Source: an uncultured Lysobacterales bacterium
GTDB taxonomy: Bacteria > Pseudomonadota > Gammaproteobacteria > Xanthomonadales > SZUA-36
Length of the DNA stretch: 32,974 bases
Direction: 5' to 3'
Assembly: GCA_937927755.1 (NCBI GenBank)
Contig: CALBDB010000136.1
Coordinates: 1 to 32,974, forward strand
Shown: positions 14,546-23,206 of the stretch, one piece after another
Position numbering within the stretch: the stretch's first letter is position 1
How the letters are laid out: each line of letters begins with the position of its first letter
Notes under the pieces: generated by a model
What the model was told of the DNA's origin: nothing
The model's database searches: none
What the model saw: only the letters and a program-made list of their open reading frames with translations
Position numbers and translations under genes: made by a program

Positions 14546-16792
14546 CTACAAACCCAGGTAGGAATAAGGCCCCGACCAGCTGTATTCCTTGAAATCTATT
14601 TTCAGCTCATGCTGTTTTGATGTTGTTGCATCCTTATTAGACATGATGAACATACCGGTATGCCCTTCCAGGTCTTCTATGGAAACCGCCGTGTAATGTT
14701 CGTCGTCGTACACGAGCTTCAACCCGGCGATATTGCTGTTCGAGTCAAGAGCAATCTCCGAAACCGGGCTGTAGCTGCCGTGCGGCTCAACCACCGTTAC
14801 AAAAACCGTAGTCCCGGAGCCCTTCCTTCGGACCATGAACGCCGCATCCCGGCGCAAATTGAATTCAGGATCATTGGCGCCGAGACGTGTGAACAATAAT
14901 TCATCAGCGGCCTCGGTAACTGATGTCAACGTGTAAAACTTGTCGTTGGCCATCCACGAGAACCGGGTATTGCCAGAGGCGGGTCTGCCTTTCCCTTCCA
15001 GGTACAGGTGCTGATAGCCGTTCTGCTCCCCCAGGACACTTAACGTTACCGGTATGGTGTACTCGAAGTTGACCTTCATTACCTGCCCCATGTAATAGAA
15101 CGGCAGGTCGTATTGATTTTCCTTGTCTGAAACAACCTTGAGAATATCCAGCAGGAACGGTTTGCTGAATTTTTCATTCTTGATTATCGCCATGGTCCGT
15201 TTCAGTGCCGTTCCCGGGTACGCATTGGTTTCTGTCGCGCTCACTACCTGCACATCAGGATTGCTGTCGTCGTAGAAGTAGAGCTCTGAATGGTGCTTGC
15301 TCCCGATCTCATATTTGCCCTGGAAATGCGATGTCTCATTCTGGGTCAGCGTGTTGTGAGCGATGGTCTGCTTTGCCCACGTGGTATTTTCCTTTAAATA
15401 ATTACCGCCACCTTTTTGCTCAATATTGACGAAACGTGCGAGTCCGTAATCCTGGAGGACTTCCTCACCCTTTTCGTAAAGAGAAAACGACAGTTTGTCG
15501 TAATGACCGTGGCTCAAACCCTGGGCGGCATACTTGTATACAAGGGTCAGATCCTCATCGCCGTAGCGCAGCACTGCCACGCCACCCTGCTTGCCGTCCG
15601 GGCCGTCGGAAAGATTGATGGATTTTTTCTCAAATGGCTGCGTCTTACCGTCGCGAACGGCCAGTGCGACGGAAATGCCTGTATCATCCAACAGCACCTG
15701 GCCCTGCTTTTCAGCGATGCCCAGCAAGCGCGGATCCTGCCCGCCAACATGGAAAGTGATATCAACGGCCGTGACCAGTGAACGGGCGTGATAGGACATG
15801 CCTTTTTGCCCGTCATTTATAGGGAAAAACTCACCATCCGCGTCCGACAAATTCAACAATGCATCGACTGCTTTCAGCAGCACGCCATCCTTATACTCGA
15901 AAATCCCCATCTCGGGTTTCACGTTGTGCAGAGCCTGCGCGAAGACCAGGAACGGGTACATGGCGTAGCGCTGGTAATAGGGGCCTTCGGTGTAATAGCC
16001 ATCCGGCGAAAAAGGCTCTTCGAGGTTCGACAGGAAGCCGGGTTGTTGTCCTTCCTCCCTGATAAAGCCGCCGTCATCGTCCTTGTCGCCCATCCCGTTG
16101 CGGTCGTCTTCAACGCCGTACAGCGCCCGCTGTACAAGTTCATCGTCTCCCATTACAAGGCCGATCATGCCGACCGCCGCGTTACCCCAGGTGGCGTGAT
16201 TATGCACCCGGTTGAAAAACTGCGGACTGTCTATGGAAATGTGATCTGCAAATGGCCGAAACAAATTCTGTTCCAGCGTTTCCCGTTCTGCGGCAGACAA
16301 CCAGTCGTAAATGGCGTCATAAGCCTGGCTGACGTACACGAGCCAATTACTGTCATTCAGGTTTTGCCAAAACAGTTTTCCTCTCGCATAGGATCTTTCC
16401 TTTGGATGAAGGGGAAGGTCTTTGTACATCGCTTCGTATTGAAAGAGCATGTCGCGGACATAGTTAGCGTATTTTTCATCCTCCAGGATCTGGAACAGCA
16501 CACCGGCTTTCTGCATGGTCGCGAAATTCAGCTTGTGCCGTTCATGGGTGTAACCACCCGAGTAGTCCTTCGGGACCGGAGTGTCGATGCCCTTTTCGAT
16601 TTCGGCGTCCACCTGCGCCCTGACTTTCTTCAAAGTGGCATCAAAAAGGGGAACCCTGCCGAGTTCTGCTTTTATTTTTTCGACACCGGCCCTGGTCATG
16701 ATCAGTTTGGGATGTTCACCTGCGTGCAAGATTACCGGGGCAAGCAGGGCAGCCGGCAACAGCATCGCAAAAATGAGGCGGGCAAACCTCAT
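14546..16792 (-). CDS. PL17 oligoalginate lyase
   Basis: A 748-residue exported exo-lyase. The signal peptide covers about 1-24 (cleavage near LHAG). An alpha-helical toroid (about 30-370) precedes a heparinase II/III-like beta-sheet domain (about 385-600) and a C-terminal beta region. Two segments match the active site known from Alg17C: the Asn-His pair in RVHNHATWGN (Asn198, His199) and the Tyr-rich DGYYTEGPYYQRYA (about 264-277). PL17 enzymes cut alginate oligomers from the end and release unsaturated monomer. It overlaps the PL6 stop by four bases (ATGA), so the two lyases are translationally coupled. It is probably periplasmic. Confidence 0.92.
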   Translation of the reverse strand: MRFARLIFAMLLPAALLAPVILHAGEHPKLIMTRAGVEKIKAELGRVPLFDATLKKVRAQVDAEIEKGIDTPVPKDYSGGYTHERHKLNFATMQKAGVLFQILEDEKYANYVRDMLFQYEAMYKDLPLHPKERSYARGKLFWQNLNDSNWLVYVSQAYDAIYDWLSAAERETLEQNLFRPFADHISIDSPQFFNRVHNHATWGNAAVGMIGLVMGDDELVQRALYGVEDDRNGMGDKDDDGGFIREEGQQPGFLSNLEEPFSPDGYYTEGPYYQRYAMYPFLVFAQALHNVKPEMGIFEYKDGVLLKAVDALLNLSDADGEFFPINDGQKGMSYHARSLVTAVDITFHVGGQDPRLLGIAEKQGQVLLDDTGISVALAVRDGKTQPFEKKSINLSDGPDGKQGGVAVLRYGDEDLTLVYKYAAQGLSHGHYDKLSFSLYEKGEEVLQDYGLARFVNIEQKGGGNYLKENTTWAKQTIAHNTLTQNETSHFQGKYEIGSKHHSELYFYDDSNPDVQVVSATETNAYPGTALKRTMAIIKNEKFSKPFLLDILKVVSDKENQYDLPFYYMGQVMKVNFEYTIPVTLSVLGEQNGYQHLYLEGKGRPASGNTRFSWMANDKFYTLTSVTEAADELLFTRLGANDPEFNLRRDAAFMVRRKGSGTTVFVTVVEPHGSYSPVSEIALDSNSNIAGLKLVYDDEHYTAVSIEDLEGHTGMFIMSNKDATTSKQHELKIDFKEYSWSGPYSYLGL

Positions 16793-19047
16793 TCAGTCAC
16801 CTTGTTGTTCTCGACCACTGCTTCACCGTTGCTGACTTCGGGGACGGGCGTGGACTTGAAATGATTGTTGCTGATGGTTGTAACGGGGTCACCGACGGTC
16901 AACATTGCACGTATGGGTTTGCTGTCGATGAATTCGTTGTTGAAAATCCCCGTGAGCTGCACACCGTGCAGGGAAACCGTGCTGGCGGACTTGTTCCGCT
17001 TGTTGTGACCTACGTTCTTCAACACAGTGTCACGCAACTCGAAGTGCGGGCCAAAGGTGCTTTCGTCGGTACCGCCGCGATATAAAACCGCCAGCGCCTC
17101 GCCGATGTCCACGAAACCTGAATCAACGATGGAAACATATTCCACGTTGTACAGGCCGAGGTCATCGGCCTCCTTGTCCAGTTCCAGTATCGCGCCGGTA
17201 ATGTTCGAGAACTTCGAGTTGCGGATGTCAATCCGGCCGGCGAAGGTGCTCTTGGCAACCGTCAGGAAATTGAATGAATGATTGACATCAAGGTCCCTGA
17301 CCTCGCAATCATCAAGCAGCAGATCATATGAACCGAGCATCGAATAACGGCTCGTGCGGATCACCGAGTTGCCGGCGGAATCCGGTGCGCTGCTGCCATC
17401 AATAATCAGTCCCTCCAGCTTAAGAGCACCGCCAGCTTCGATCTCGAACAGCGCCGTGCGTTCAAACTCGATGGTGGGCCGTTCTTCACCGGCTGCCCGG
17501 ATGGTTAACGGCTTGTCTATGCTGATAAATTTTTCGACCTGGAAGTGCCCGGGCGACAATTCGATCACATCACCGGCTTTTGCAGCTGCAACTGCTTTGA
17601 CCAACCCATCACCACTGGCCTTGATCGTGTGTGTCTCACCGCTGTCAAAGCGGGCCTTGCCTGCGGGTTTCGGATACCAGGAAACACCGGCTTCATTCCT
17701 GTCCAGCACCTTCAGGCCGGGGCTTGCACCAATACCTTCCAGGTCCTCGTTGGTAGCAATCATCAAGCCGTTCGGCAGTTGCTTTAACTCGATTTTCCGG
17801 CTGGTGAAACCACGATCGATCTTTAAATCTTCAACCTCATTCAGAATGTTGTTTTCAAATTCAATACCGGAAATATCATCATGCACGGTGAAAATATCCT
17901 CACCGTGCCTGTTGTATATCAGGTTGTTTGCAAAACGGGTGGTCTTAGGCACCGCGCTGCGTTCCTCGTCACTACCTGCCGCAAGCTCGATATGCGCAAC
18001 GTCGATGAGCGTGTTGTTTTCAATGACCGAGTCTTCCACCTGGTGATAGCGGTTAATCGGTGAATCCGGCACACCATTCATGACCGTCAGGGGGCTGCCA
18101 AAACGTGTACCGGTCAGACCTTGCAAGTAATTGTTGCGGATGGTCTGGCGCTTGTTGATCAAGCGGATACCGCCCGTGTGGTCCGCACCATTACCAAAGA
18201 ATATGTTGCTCTCAACCAGGTTGCCGTTACCGTGACGCAATGTCAGTGTGCCACGGGATTCGAAAAATACGTTGCCGCGGAACACGTTACCACCCGACTT
18301 GCTGGAAATAATTTCCACTTCACCGTTGCAACGGTCGAAATAGTTGTCCTCCACCACGGTGAACGAATCAGTTAAAGAGTAATGACTGGTACCGATCCTC
18401 ATTGTTTCACCACCATTGGAGCCCAGGATCGGCCGGTGGCCGAAATAGTTGTGATCGATACGGTGGTGATTTTCCTGGCTGGCCTCGGTATTGAGCCGTA
18501 CCGCCAGTGTCACGCCGTTATTGCTTTTACCCGCCAGGTGATTGTGGTCAAAACGGTTGTTTTTGCCATAGATGAGCACCCAGGAATCCCTCTCGGTCCT
18601 CTCGGGGTTATTAAAACCATCGATGACGACCTCGGTGACACGGGAGTTGTTTGCAAGTTTTTCCTTGTTGATCTGAAATGAGATCACTGCATTTGTAGGG
18701 GTGTAACCGTCCTTGAAGACGAGGCCGGATACGACCAGGTGTTCACCCGCCAGGCGCAGGTTGGATTGGCCGCTGATGATGACCTTCCCCTTCTCCTCTG
18801 CGGTCAGGGTGATGGGAGCTTCTTTTGTTCCTTTACCTGTGAAGACGATCTCGAAGTCATTCCAGACACCATTCGCCAGCCTGATTACATCACCGGGAAG
18901 CGTATTGGCCACGGCATCTTCATATTCCGCCTGGTCGTTAACGACAACGCCTGCCATTGCGGCAGGCGCTGTCAACATCATAATGATCAGGATATGGAAT
19001 ATGCGATGGATCGTGGTTTGTATCGGATTCCAGCGCAATTTATCCAT
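16789..19047 (-). CDS. PL6 alginate lyase (chondroitinase B-like beta-helix, two domains)
   Basis: A 752-residue exported polysaccharide lyase with a signal peptide (hydrophobic stretch about 14-30, cleavage after MAG near 33). The first parallel beta-helix (about 35-440) carries the PL6 active site: Lys250 in ISSKSGG and Arg271 in LTLRHGNGN. They are 21 residues apart, as in chondroitinase B and AlyGC. Acidic Glu243 and Glu245 (NGEVEI) are likely calcium ligands. A second beta-helix (about 465-750) resembles the C-terminal domain of two-domain PL6 enzymes. It should start alginate breakdown, endo or exo. The gene starts 15 nt after the receptor stop and overlaps PL17 by four bases. Confidence 0.92.
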   Translation of the reverse strand: MDKLRWNPIQTTIHRIFHILIIMMLTAPAAMAGVVVNDQAEYEDAVANTLPGDVIRLANGVWNDFEIVFTGKGTKEAPITLTAEEKGKVIISGQSNLRLAGEHLVVSGLVFKDGYTPTNAVISFQINKEKLANNSRVTEVVIDGFNNPERTERDSWVLIYGKNNRFDHNHLAGKSNNGVTLAVRLNTEASQENHHRIDHNYFGHRPILGSNGGETMRIGTSHYSLTDSFTVVEDNYFDRCNGEVEIISSKSGGNVFRGNVFFESRGTLTLRHGNGNLVESNIFFGNGADHTGGIRLINKRQTIRNNYLQGLTGTRFGSPLTVMNGVPDSPINRYHQVEDSVIENNTLIDVAHIELAAGSDEERSAVPKTTRFANNLIYNRHGEDIFTVHDDISGIEFENNILNEVEDLKIDRGFTSRKIELKQLPNGLMIATNEDLEGIGASPGLKVLDRNEAGVSWYPKPAGKARFDSGETHTIKASGDGLVKAVAAAKAGDVIELSPGHFQVEKFISIDKPLTIRAAGEERPTIEFERTALFEIEAGGALKLEGLIIDGSSAPDSAGNSVIRTSRYSMLGSYDLLLDDCEVRDLDVNHSFNFLTVAKSTFAGRIDIRNSKFSNITGAILELDKEADDLGLYNVEYVSIVDSGFVDIGEALAVLYRGGTDESTFGPHFELRDTVLKNVGHNKRNKSASTVSLHGVQLTGIFNNEFIDSKPIRAMLTVGDPVTTISNNHFKSTPVPEVSNGEAVVENNKVTE

Positions 19048-19062
19048 GTTATCTCAATACCA

Positions 19063-22000
19063 TTAGTCCCAGGTCGCCGTTACACCAAGCTCATACCTGG
19101 TACCACTGCTGTTCCACAGGGTCGGCGCATCGTGGCGCAGGCCACGCTGGCCCCACTGGGCTTCGTCGGTGAGGTTCTGCGCGGTGAAACGCATCTTCCA
19201 TACACTGTTGAAGCGGTAGCTGGCTGAGAAGTCCAGGTAGCTGGCATCGTCAAACCAGCGGTGGACACGCGCGCCGCCATCGTTCGGCTGGAAATACTCG
19301 GAACGGTGCTTCCAGAACACACTCAGGTTCAGGCTGCCGATATCCCAGAATAGCTGCACGCTGGCGGTGTCGTCGGACTGGCCGTAAATCGAGGCCGGCA
19401 CCAGTTCGTACAGACCGGGAAGAACCGTGCCGTCCGATAGGATCTGGTCGCCATAGATCGGATCCTGCGTCTCGAAATCGGTGTCGGTGTGGTTCCAGCT
19501 AACCTTGAAGCCCAGGCCGTCGAACGGCTGTGGCAGGGTCGAGAACACGTGGGATGCCGTTAACTCGAAACCCCAAAGACCCGAGGTATCACCCGTTAAC
19601 ACGGGCTTCCTGACATCAACCAGAACATCCACACCATCGATTGTGAGCTTTTCCTCCTCGACCTGGGACATCACCTCGGCTTCGAAGTACTTGTAGTAAA
19701 GCGCTGCGCTGATCGCGGTGTCGTCCGACAGGTACCACTCAAACGAGACATCCCCGTTCCACGACAGGAAAGGCTTGATATACGGATTGCCGCCGGAGGC
19801 CGAACTCAGCTCTCCCTGCAGTGCCGCTTCGCGCGTTTCGTAATCGAAGTCGTCGTCGATGTTGCCAAAGTCCCGGCCGGCACCCATGAACTCGGGGTTG
19901 AAGCGCGACATGGCCCGGTAGGCCGCGGCACGGATCATGAAGGTTTCGCTCATCTCGAAGTTGATGTTGGCGCTGGGCAGCCATACGTCTTCCGTGTGCT
20001 TGTGACGGATATCTTCCAGCGCACCGGTCTCGTCGACACGCCACAGGCCGGAATCCGGATCCTGTTCGGTGGTATAGCCTGCACGCAGCCCCCTCGAATC
20101 CACCTCGGTGCTCACAAAACGCAGACCGAAGTTACCCCAGACCGGCACGGGGAAGTTCTCGGTCATGAAGTTGGCCATGATGTAGGCGGCCGTGGTGTTT
20201 TCTGTGACGTTAATGTCAGACTCGTTCAGGGTTCTGTCCGGGGCTTCAAGGGAATTCTGACCATTGGTGATGATCCTCGTCGCGCACAGCGTGTCGAAGG
20301 CCGCAAAGGAGCCGCCGATGTTCGTACCCGGGGCATTGTTGAAGAACTTGCTGTTCGGGAATGGGTCATAGGTGCACTGGTCAACAATCTGCGCAAATAT
20401 CTCGTCATCCGTCACCGAGCCTTCAGGGTAGTAGTCATCGAGGATATCGTCGACATCCTTGCGGTTGTCGTCCTCGTTGTTGGTGATGCGCTGGTATTTA
20501 CCGCCGCGCACACCGAACTTGACGCTCTCGAGGAAGCCGGCATCATCCGGCGTCCAGATCGCATCCAGGGTCAGGCCGTCGGACTTGGTTTGACGGTCGG
20601 TGTCGCGTCTACGGATTTCGAAATCACTACTTAACCTGCTGTTACCACAGCCGTCGCCATTGGTATCTCTACCCCCAAATGAGCACAGGTCGTTCGGGTC
20701 GAAGCCTAACTGAAGTGTCCGGCCGCCGGTTGACTCTTCAACATCAGTATAGAAACTGATGGACGGCAAGCCGCCTGTCAGGTTCATGTCATACTGCACA
20801 TAATCGGACTGCGTGCGCACGTAACGACGCACGCGTGATCGTTCGTGGTCGTTGGACGAGATATCGGTGCGAAGTTCCCAGTTGTCGTTGACCTGGAAGC
20901 CAAAGTTGAAACCCACGCCTTCCAGCGTCTCGTCGCGGCGATACAGCTCACCGTCGCTTTTCATGCGGCTGACACCGGTGAAGCTCAGCAAGGCGTAGTC
21001 CGGCGTATGCACCACGTTGCGGGGCTCGCGGCGCGAATCGGCGATGATGAAATCGTGCCGGTCGTCCTCGTAGTACTTGTCCGACCAGAACCAGTCAATG
21101 GTCATGTCCGCCCTGTCCGAGCGCCATTCGAATGAGCCCATCAGCGCGTCGCGCACCTCGACCTCGGCATTGTTCATGCGCCAGTAATAGGAGTGCGGGA
21201 TGAAGTACAGGTCATCCGCTACGATGCCGTTTGCTGCATCTGCGGCCTGGTCCGCAGGGGTGTATTCGCCCCCACGATCCGTACAGCGATCGTCTTGCGG
21301 ATCAATGCTGGTTTGACAGACTTTCCAGCTGGAACTGGTCGAAAAGGTCTCTTCCGGGTTGCCTGAATCCCAGCGCGAGTAACCGATGGAAAAGCCGATC
21401 TCGTTGCCGCTGCCCAGCTCCCACTGGTCAACGTAGCTGATCGAGCCACGGTAGCCCCATGGGTCGGCATTTTTCGCCCGGTCGCCATATTCATTGTACT
21501 TGGCGCGCAGGTCGACGTTGACGGAGCGCTTGCCATACTCCAGCGCGCGCATCGTGCCGATGTCGATGGTACCGGCAATGCCGCCCTCGATCAGGTCGGC
21601 CTGCTGGGTCTTGTAGATCGTGATTGACTTGGTCAATTCAGACGGGAACACCTGGTAGTTCATGTCACGACTGGCCGCAGCCGTCGTACCCACGCGCCCG
21701 TTGAAAGTCTGCAGCGACAGGAACGGACCGAGGCCACGGATCGAGATACCCGATACACTACCCTTGAAGCGGTGTCCGGTGGCGCCGGTGATCTGCTCGA
21801 TGGCTTCACCCACCGACAGGCTGGGAATGTCGCCGATGTCACCGATACTCAGCGCGTCGACGATACCAGTCGCCTGGCGCTTGATATCGATGGAATTTTG
21901 CAGAGCTCGGCGGGTGCCGCTGACGATCACTTCTTCAAGGACCGCTTCCTGGCTGTCTCCCTGGTTAGAGGTGTCCTGTTCCTGCGCCAGAACTGGCATG

Positions 22001-22092
22001 CTGGTCAGCATGAAACCCAGCATAAGCGCCGCAGAAACAAAAGACATTTGCAAGCCATTGTGTGGCCTTTCTAGTTTTTCAGTGAATTTCAT
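19063..22092 (-). CDS. TonB-dependent receptor (oligosaccharide type)
   Basis: A 1009-residue outer-membrane receptor. Signal peptide about 10-36 (cleavage after VLAQ region), a TonB-box-like EEVIVSG, then a plug domain (about 60-190) with DIPSLSVGEAIEQITG and GSVSGISIRGLG. A long barrel follows with many aromatic-ended strands, ending in LTDEAQWGQRG and a final beta strand. The length and the plug text fit the TonB-Xanth-Caul subfamily used for complex carbohydrates. The ATG at 22092 is chosen because GAGGGTGAG (22097-22105) precedes it; an upstream in-frame start 16 codons earlier would lie inside the promoter. As first gene of the operon it should import alginate oligomers. Confidence 0.93.
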   Translation of the reverse strand: MKFTEKLERPHNGLQMSFVSAALMLGFMLTSMPVLAQEQDTSNQGDSQEAVLEEVIVSGTRRALQNSIDIKRQATGIVDALSIGDIGDIPSLSVGEAIEQITGATGHRFKGSVSGISIRGLGPFLSLQTFNGRVGTTAAASRDMNYQVFPSELTKSITIYKTQQADLIEGGIAGTIDIGTMRALEYGKRSVNVDLRAKYNEYGDRAKNADPWGYRGSISYVDQWELGSGNEIGFSIGYSRWDSGNPEETFSTSSSWKVCQTSIDPQDDRCTDRGGEYTPADQAADAANGIVADDLYFIPHSYYWRMNNAEVEVRDALMGSFEWRSDRADMTIDWFWSDKYYEDDRHDFIIADSRREPRNVVHTPDYALLSFTGVSRMKSDGELYRRDETLEGVGFNFGFQVNDNWELRTDISSNDHERSRVRRYVRTQSDYVQYDMNLTGGLPSISFYTDVEESTGGRTLQLGFDPNDLCSFGGRDTNGDGCGNSRLSSDFEIRRRDTDRQTKSDGLTLDAIWTPDDAGFLESVKFGVRGGKYQRITNNEDDNRKDVDDILDDYYPEGSVTDDEIFAQIVDQCTYDPFPNSKFFNNAPGTNIGGSFAAFDTLCATRIITNGQNSLEAPDRTLNESDINVTENTTAAYIMANFMTENFPVPVWGNFGLRFVSTEVDSRGLRAGYTTEQDPDSGLWRVDETGALEDIRHKHTEDVWLPSANINFEMSETFMIRAAAYRAMSRFNPEFMGAGRDFGNIDDDFDYETREAALQGELSSASGGNPYIKPFLSWNGDVSFEWYLSDDTAISAALYYKYFEAEVMSQVEEEKLTIDGVDVLVDVRKPVLTGDTSGLWGFELTASHVFSTLPQPFDGLGFKVSWNHTDTDFETQDPIYGDQILSDGTVLPGLYELVPASIYGQSDDTASVQLFWDIGSLNLSVFWKHRSEYFQPNDGGARVHRWFDDASYLDFSASYRFNSVWKMRFTAQNLTDEAQWGQRGLRHDAPTLWNSSGTRYELGVTATWD

Positions 22093-22129
22093 TTGTCTCA
22101 CCCTCGATAGGCTATTTATCAGCGAAGCG

Positions 22130-22159
22130 AGTATAACCAAAATTTAACATTTTGGTCAA
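22130..22159 (-). promoter_or_regulatory. Sigma70-like promoter of the alginate operon
   Basis: On the minus strand TTGACC (22159-22154) and TATACT (22135-22130) are 18 bp apart, 37 bp upstream of the receptor ATG. Both hexamers differ from consensus at only one or two positions. The whole spacer is part of an inverted repeat, so a bound repressor would block polymerase directly. Confidence 0.7.
22136..22156. promoter_or_regulatory. Candidate operator, 8-5-8 perfect inverted repeat
   Basis: ACCAAAAT (22136-22143) and ATTTTGGT (22149-22156) are exact reverse complements across 5 bp. The repeat fills the -10/-35 spacer of the receptor promoter and runs into the -35. It is the best candidate site for the divergent GntR-family regulator. 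Confidence 0.6.
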
Positions 22160-22196
22160 TAATTTTACAACCAATGACTGTATATATGGTTAATAA

Positions 22197-22210
22197 ATTG
22201 GTCAACCAAT
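22197..22210. promoter_or_regulatory. Candidate FadR/GntR operator ATTGGT-N2-ACCAAT
   Basis: A 14-bp inverted repeat with perfect 6-bp arms. TGGT...ACCA is the core pattern of FadR and PdhR sites, which usually have 3 bp between the arms; here there are 2. It lies about 38 bp upstream of the receptor -35. Confidence 0.6.
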
Positions 22211-22407
22211 GGGCTGATCGGGGCTTGAGATTGAGAAATTCTGGCTCATATATTATTCAAAGCATAAAAATCAATTTATATTTATTGCATAAATTCAGCA
22301 CGTTAGCAGATGTTGAATATTGGTAATAATCTTATGTAGCCAATTGACCAGCTTGTGGTAATATAGAATTGACAAAGCAGATGGAAAAAAGGGCGGGTTT
22401 TTAACCA

Positions 22408-23169
22408 ATGGTCGAAGTACAGCGGCTTTACAGAAACGTGTTGGACAAGATGCTGGATCTGATTGATTCCGGCCAGTTTCCAGCCGGCGGCCGTCTGCCC
22501 CCCGAGCGCGAACTGGCGGAGCGGTTCAATGTCAGCAGGCCCACCATACGCGAGGCCATAATAGCGCTGGAGACGCTCGAGCGTGTCCAGGTCAAAACCG
22601 GGTCCGGTGTTTACGTTCTTGAACACCACACACTGATTGATCACGTTTACAAATCGGTCTCTGCGTTCGAACTGACCGAGGCCCGCGCGTTGATCGAAGG
22701 CGAAGCCGTCGCGTTGGCAGCAAAGATGATCACGCCAGAGGAGCTAGAGAGGCTGGAGCAGTCACTCGTGGACATGGCCCGGGAAAATGAGGCAGGTGAC
22801 CTGGCTGCCGGTGACGCCGACCGGGACTTTCACCATCAGATCGCCGAGGCCACGCAAAACAAGATGTTCATTTTGATGACCGACCAGATGTGGCAAGTCA
22901 GGAACAGCGCCCCACAGGTTTTCCAGGCTTACAAGTCAATCTGCGAACAGGATGGTGAAAAGCGCGTAGAAGAACACCGTGCAATTTATGAAGCCCTGGT
23001 CAGGCGAGACGCCAAGGCGGCTCGCGCCGCGATGCACGAACACTTCGCGCGGATACTCGACAAGATGATTAAAACCGCTGAAGCAAAGAAATTCAAAGAG
23101 GTTCGAGAGCAATCAGATGAAGTGCGCAGACGTTTTTCGCTCGATCATCTCATTTCGTCCAGCCAGTAA
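22408..23169 (+). CDS. GntR/FadR-family regulator with FCD domain, probable alginate-operon repressor
   Basis: A 253-residue regulator. A winged helix (about 5-72) carries the GntR signature GGRLPPERELAERFNVSRPTIREAI and the wing TGSGVYVL. An all-helical FCD ligand domain (about 90-230) has candidate metal or ligand residues in DRDFHHQIAEAT, EEHRAIYEA and MHEHF. It is transcribed away from the receptor operon and shares its control region, so it most likely represses that operon and responds to an uronate intermediate such as DEH or KDG. A half-site overlaps its own ATG, which suggests autoregulation. No strong ribosome binding site is present; a GGGCGGG stretch lies about 10 nt upstream. Confidence 0.9.
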   Translation: MVEVQRLYRNVLDKMLDLIDSGQFPAGGRLPPERELAERFNVSRPTIREAIIALETLERVQVKTGSGVYVLEHHTLIDHVYKSVSAFELTEARALIEGEAVALAAKMITPEELERLEQSLVDMARENEAGDLAAGDADRDFHHQIAEATQNKMFILMTDQMWQVRNSAPQVFQAYKSICEQDGEKRVEEHRAIYEALVRRDAKAARAAMHEHFARILDKMIKTAEAKKFKEVREQSDEVRRRFSLDHLISSSQ

Positions 23170-23206
23170 CTCATATAGACATTATGGTTGATCCATAGCT
23201 GGCAAA

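Larger units (their letters stand above)
22093..22407. promoter_or_regulatory. Divergent control region between the TonB receptor operon and the GntR regulator
   Basis: A 315-bp AT-rich region with the receptor promoter, several inverted repeats and a series of ACCA and TGGT tetranucleotides. ACCA or TGGT occurs at 22136, 22153, 22170 and 22187, exactly every 17 bp and alternating in orientation, with a further ACCA at 22205. More copies lie near the regulator: TGGT at 22321, ACCA at 22347 and TGGT at 22356. ACCAATGGT at 22404-22412 overlaps the regulator's start codon. No clear promoter for the regulator was found. Confidence 0.7.

Noticed and set aside
15788-16864. A 358-codon open frame on the plus strand opposite the PL17 gene
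   Set aside because: The PL17 frame on the minus strand carries a full signal peptide, active-site motifs and operon overlaps. The antisense frame shows no domain and crosses the PL6/PL17 junction.
17354-18046. A 230-codon plus-strand frame inside the PL6 gene
   Set aside because: Low-complexity Ser/Ala/Pro-rich product opposite a well-supported beta-helix lyase.
22141-22330. The AT-rich repeats of the divergent region as a replication origin or CRISPR-like array
   Set aside because: Half-sites are 4-8 bp and fit a regulator array; there are no DnaA boxes or repeat-spacer units.
22381-22404. A seven-codon ATG-to-TAA mini-frame just upstream of the GntR gene
   Set aside because: Too short to judge and with no ribosome binding site; a leader-peptide role cannot be supported.
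23170-23206. TATGG/CCATA hairpin between the regulator and the heparinase-family lyase as a terminator
   Set aside because: The stem is 5 bp and AT-rich with no T-run; too weak.
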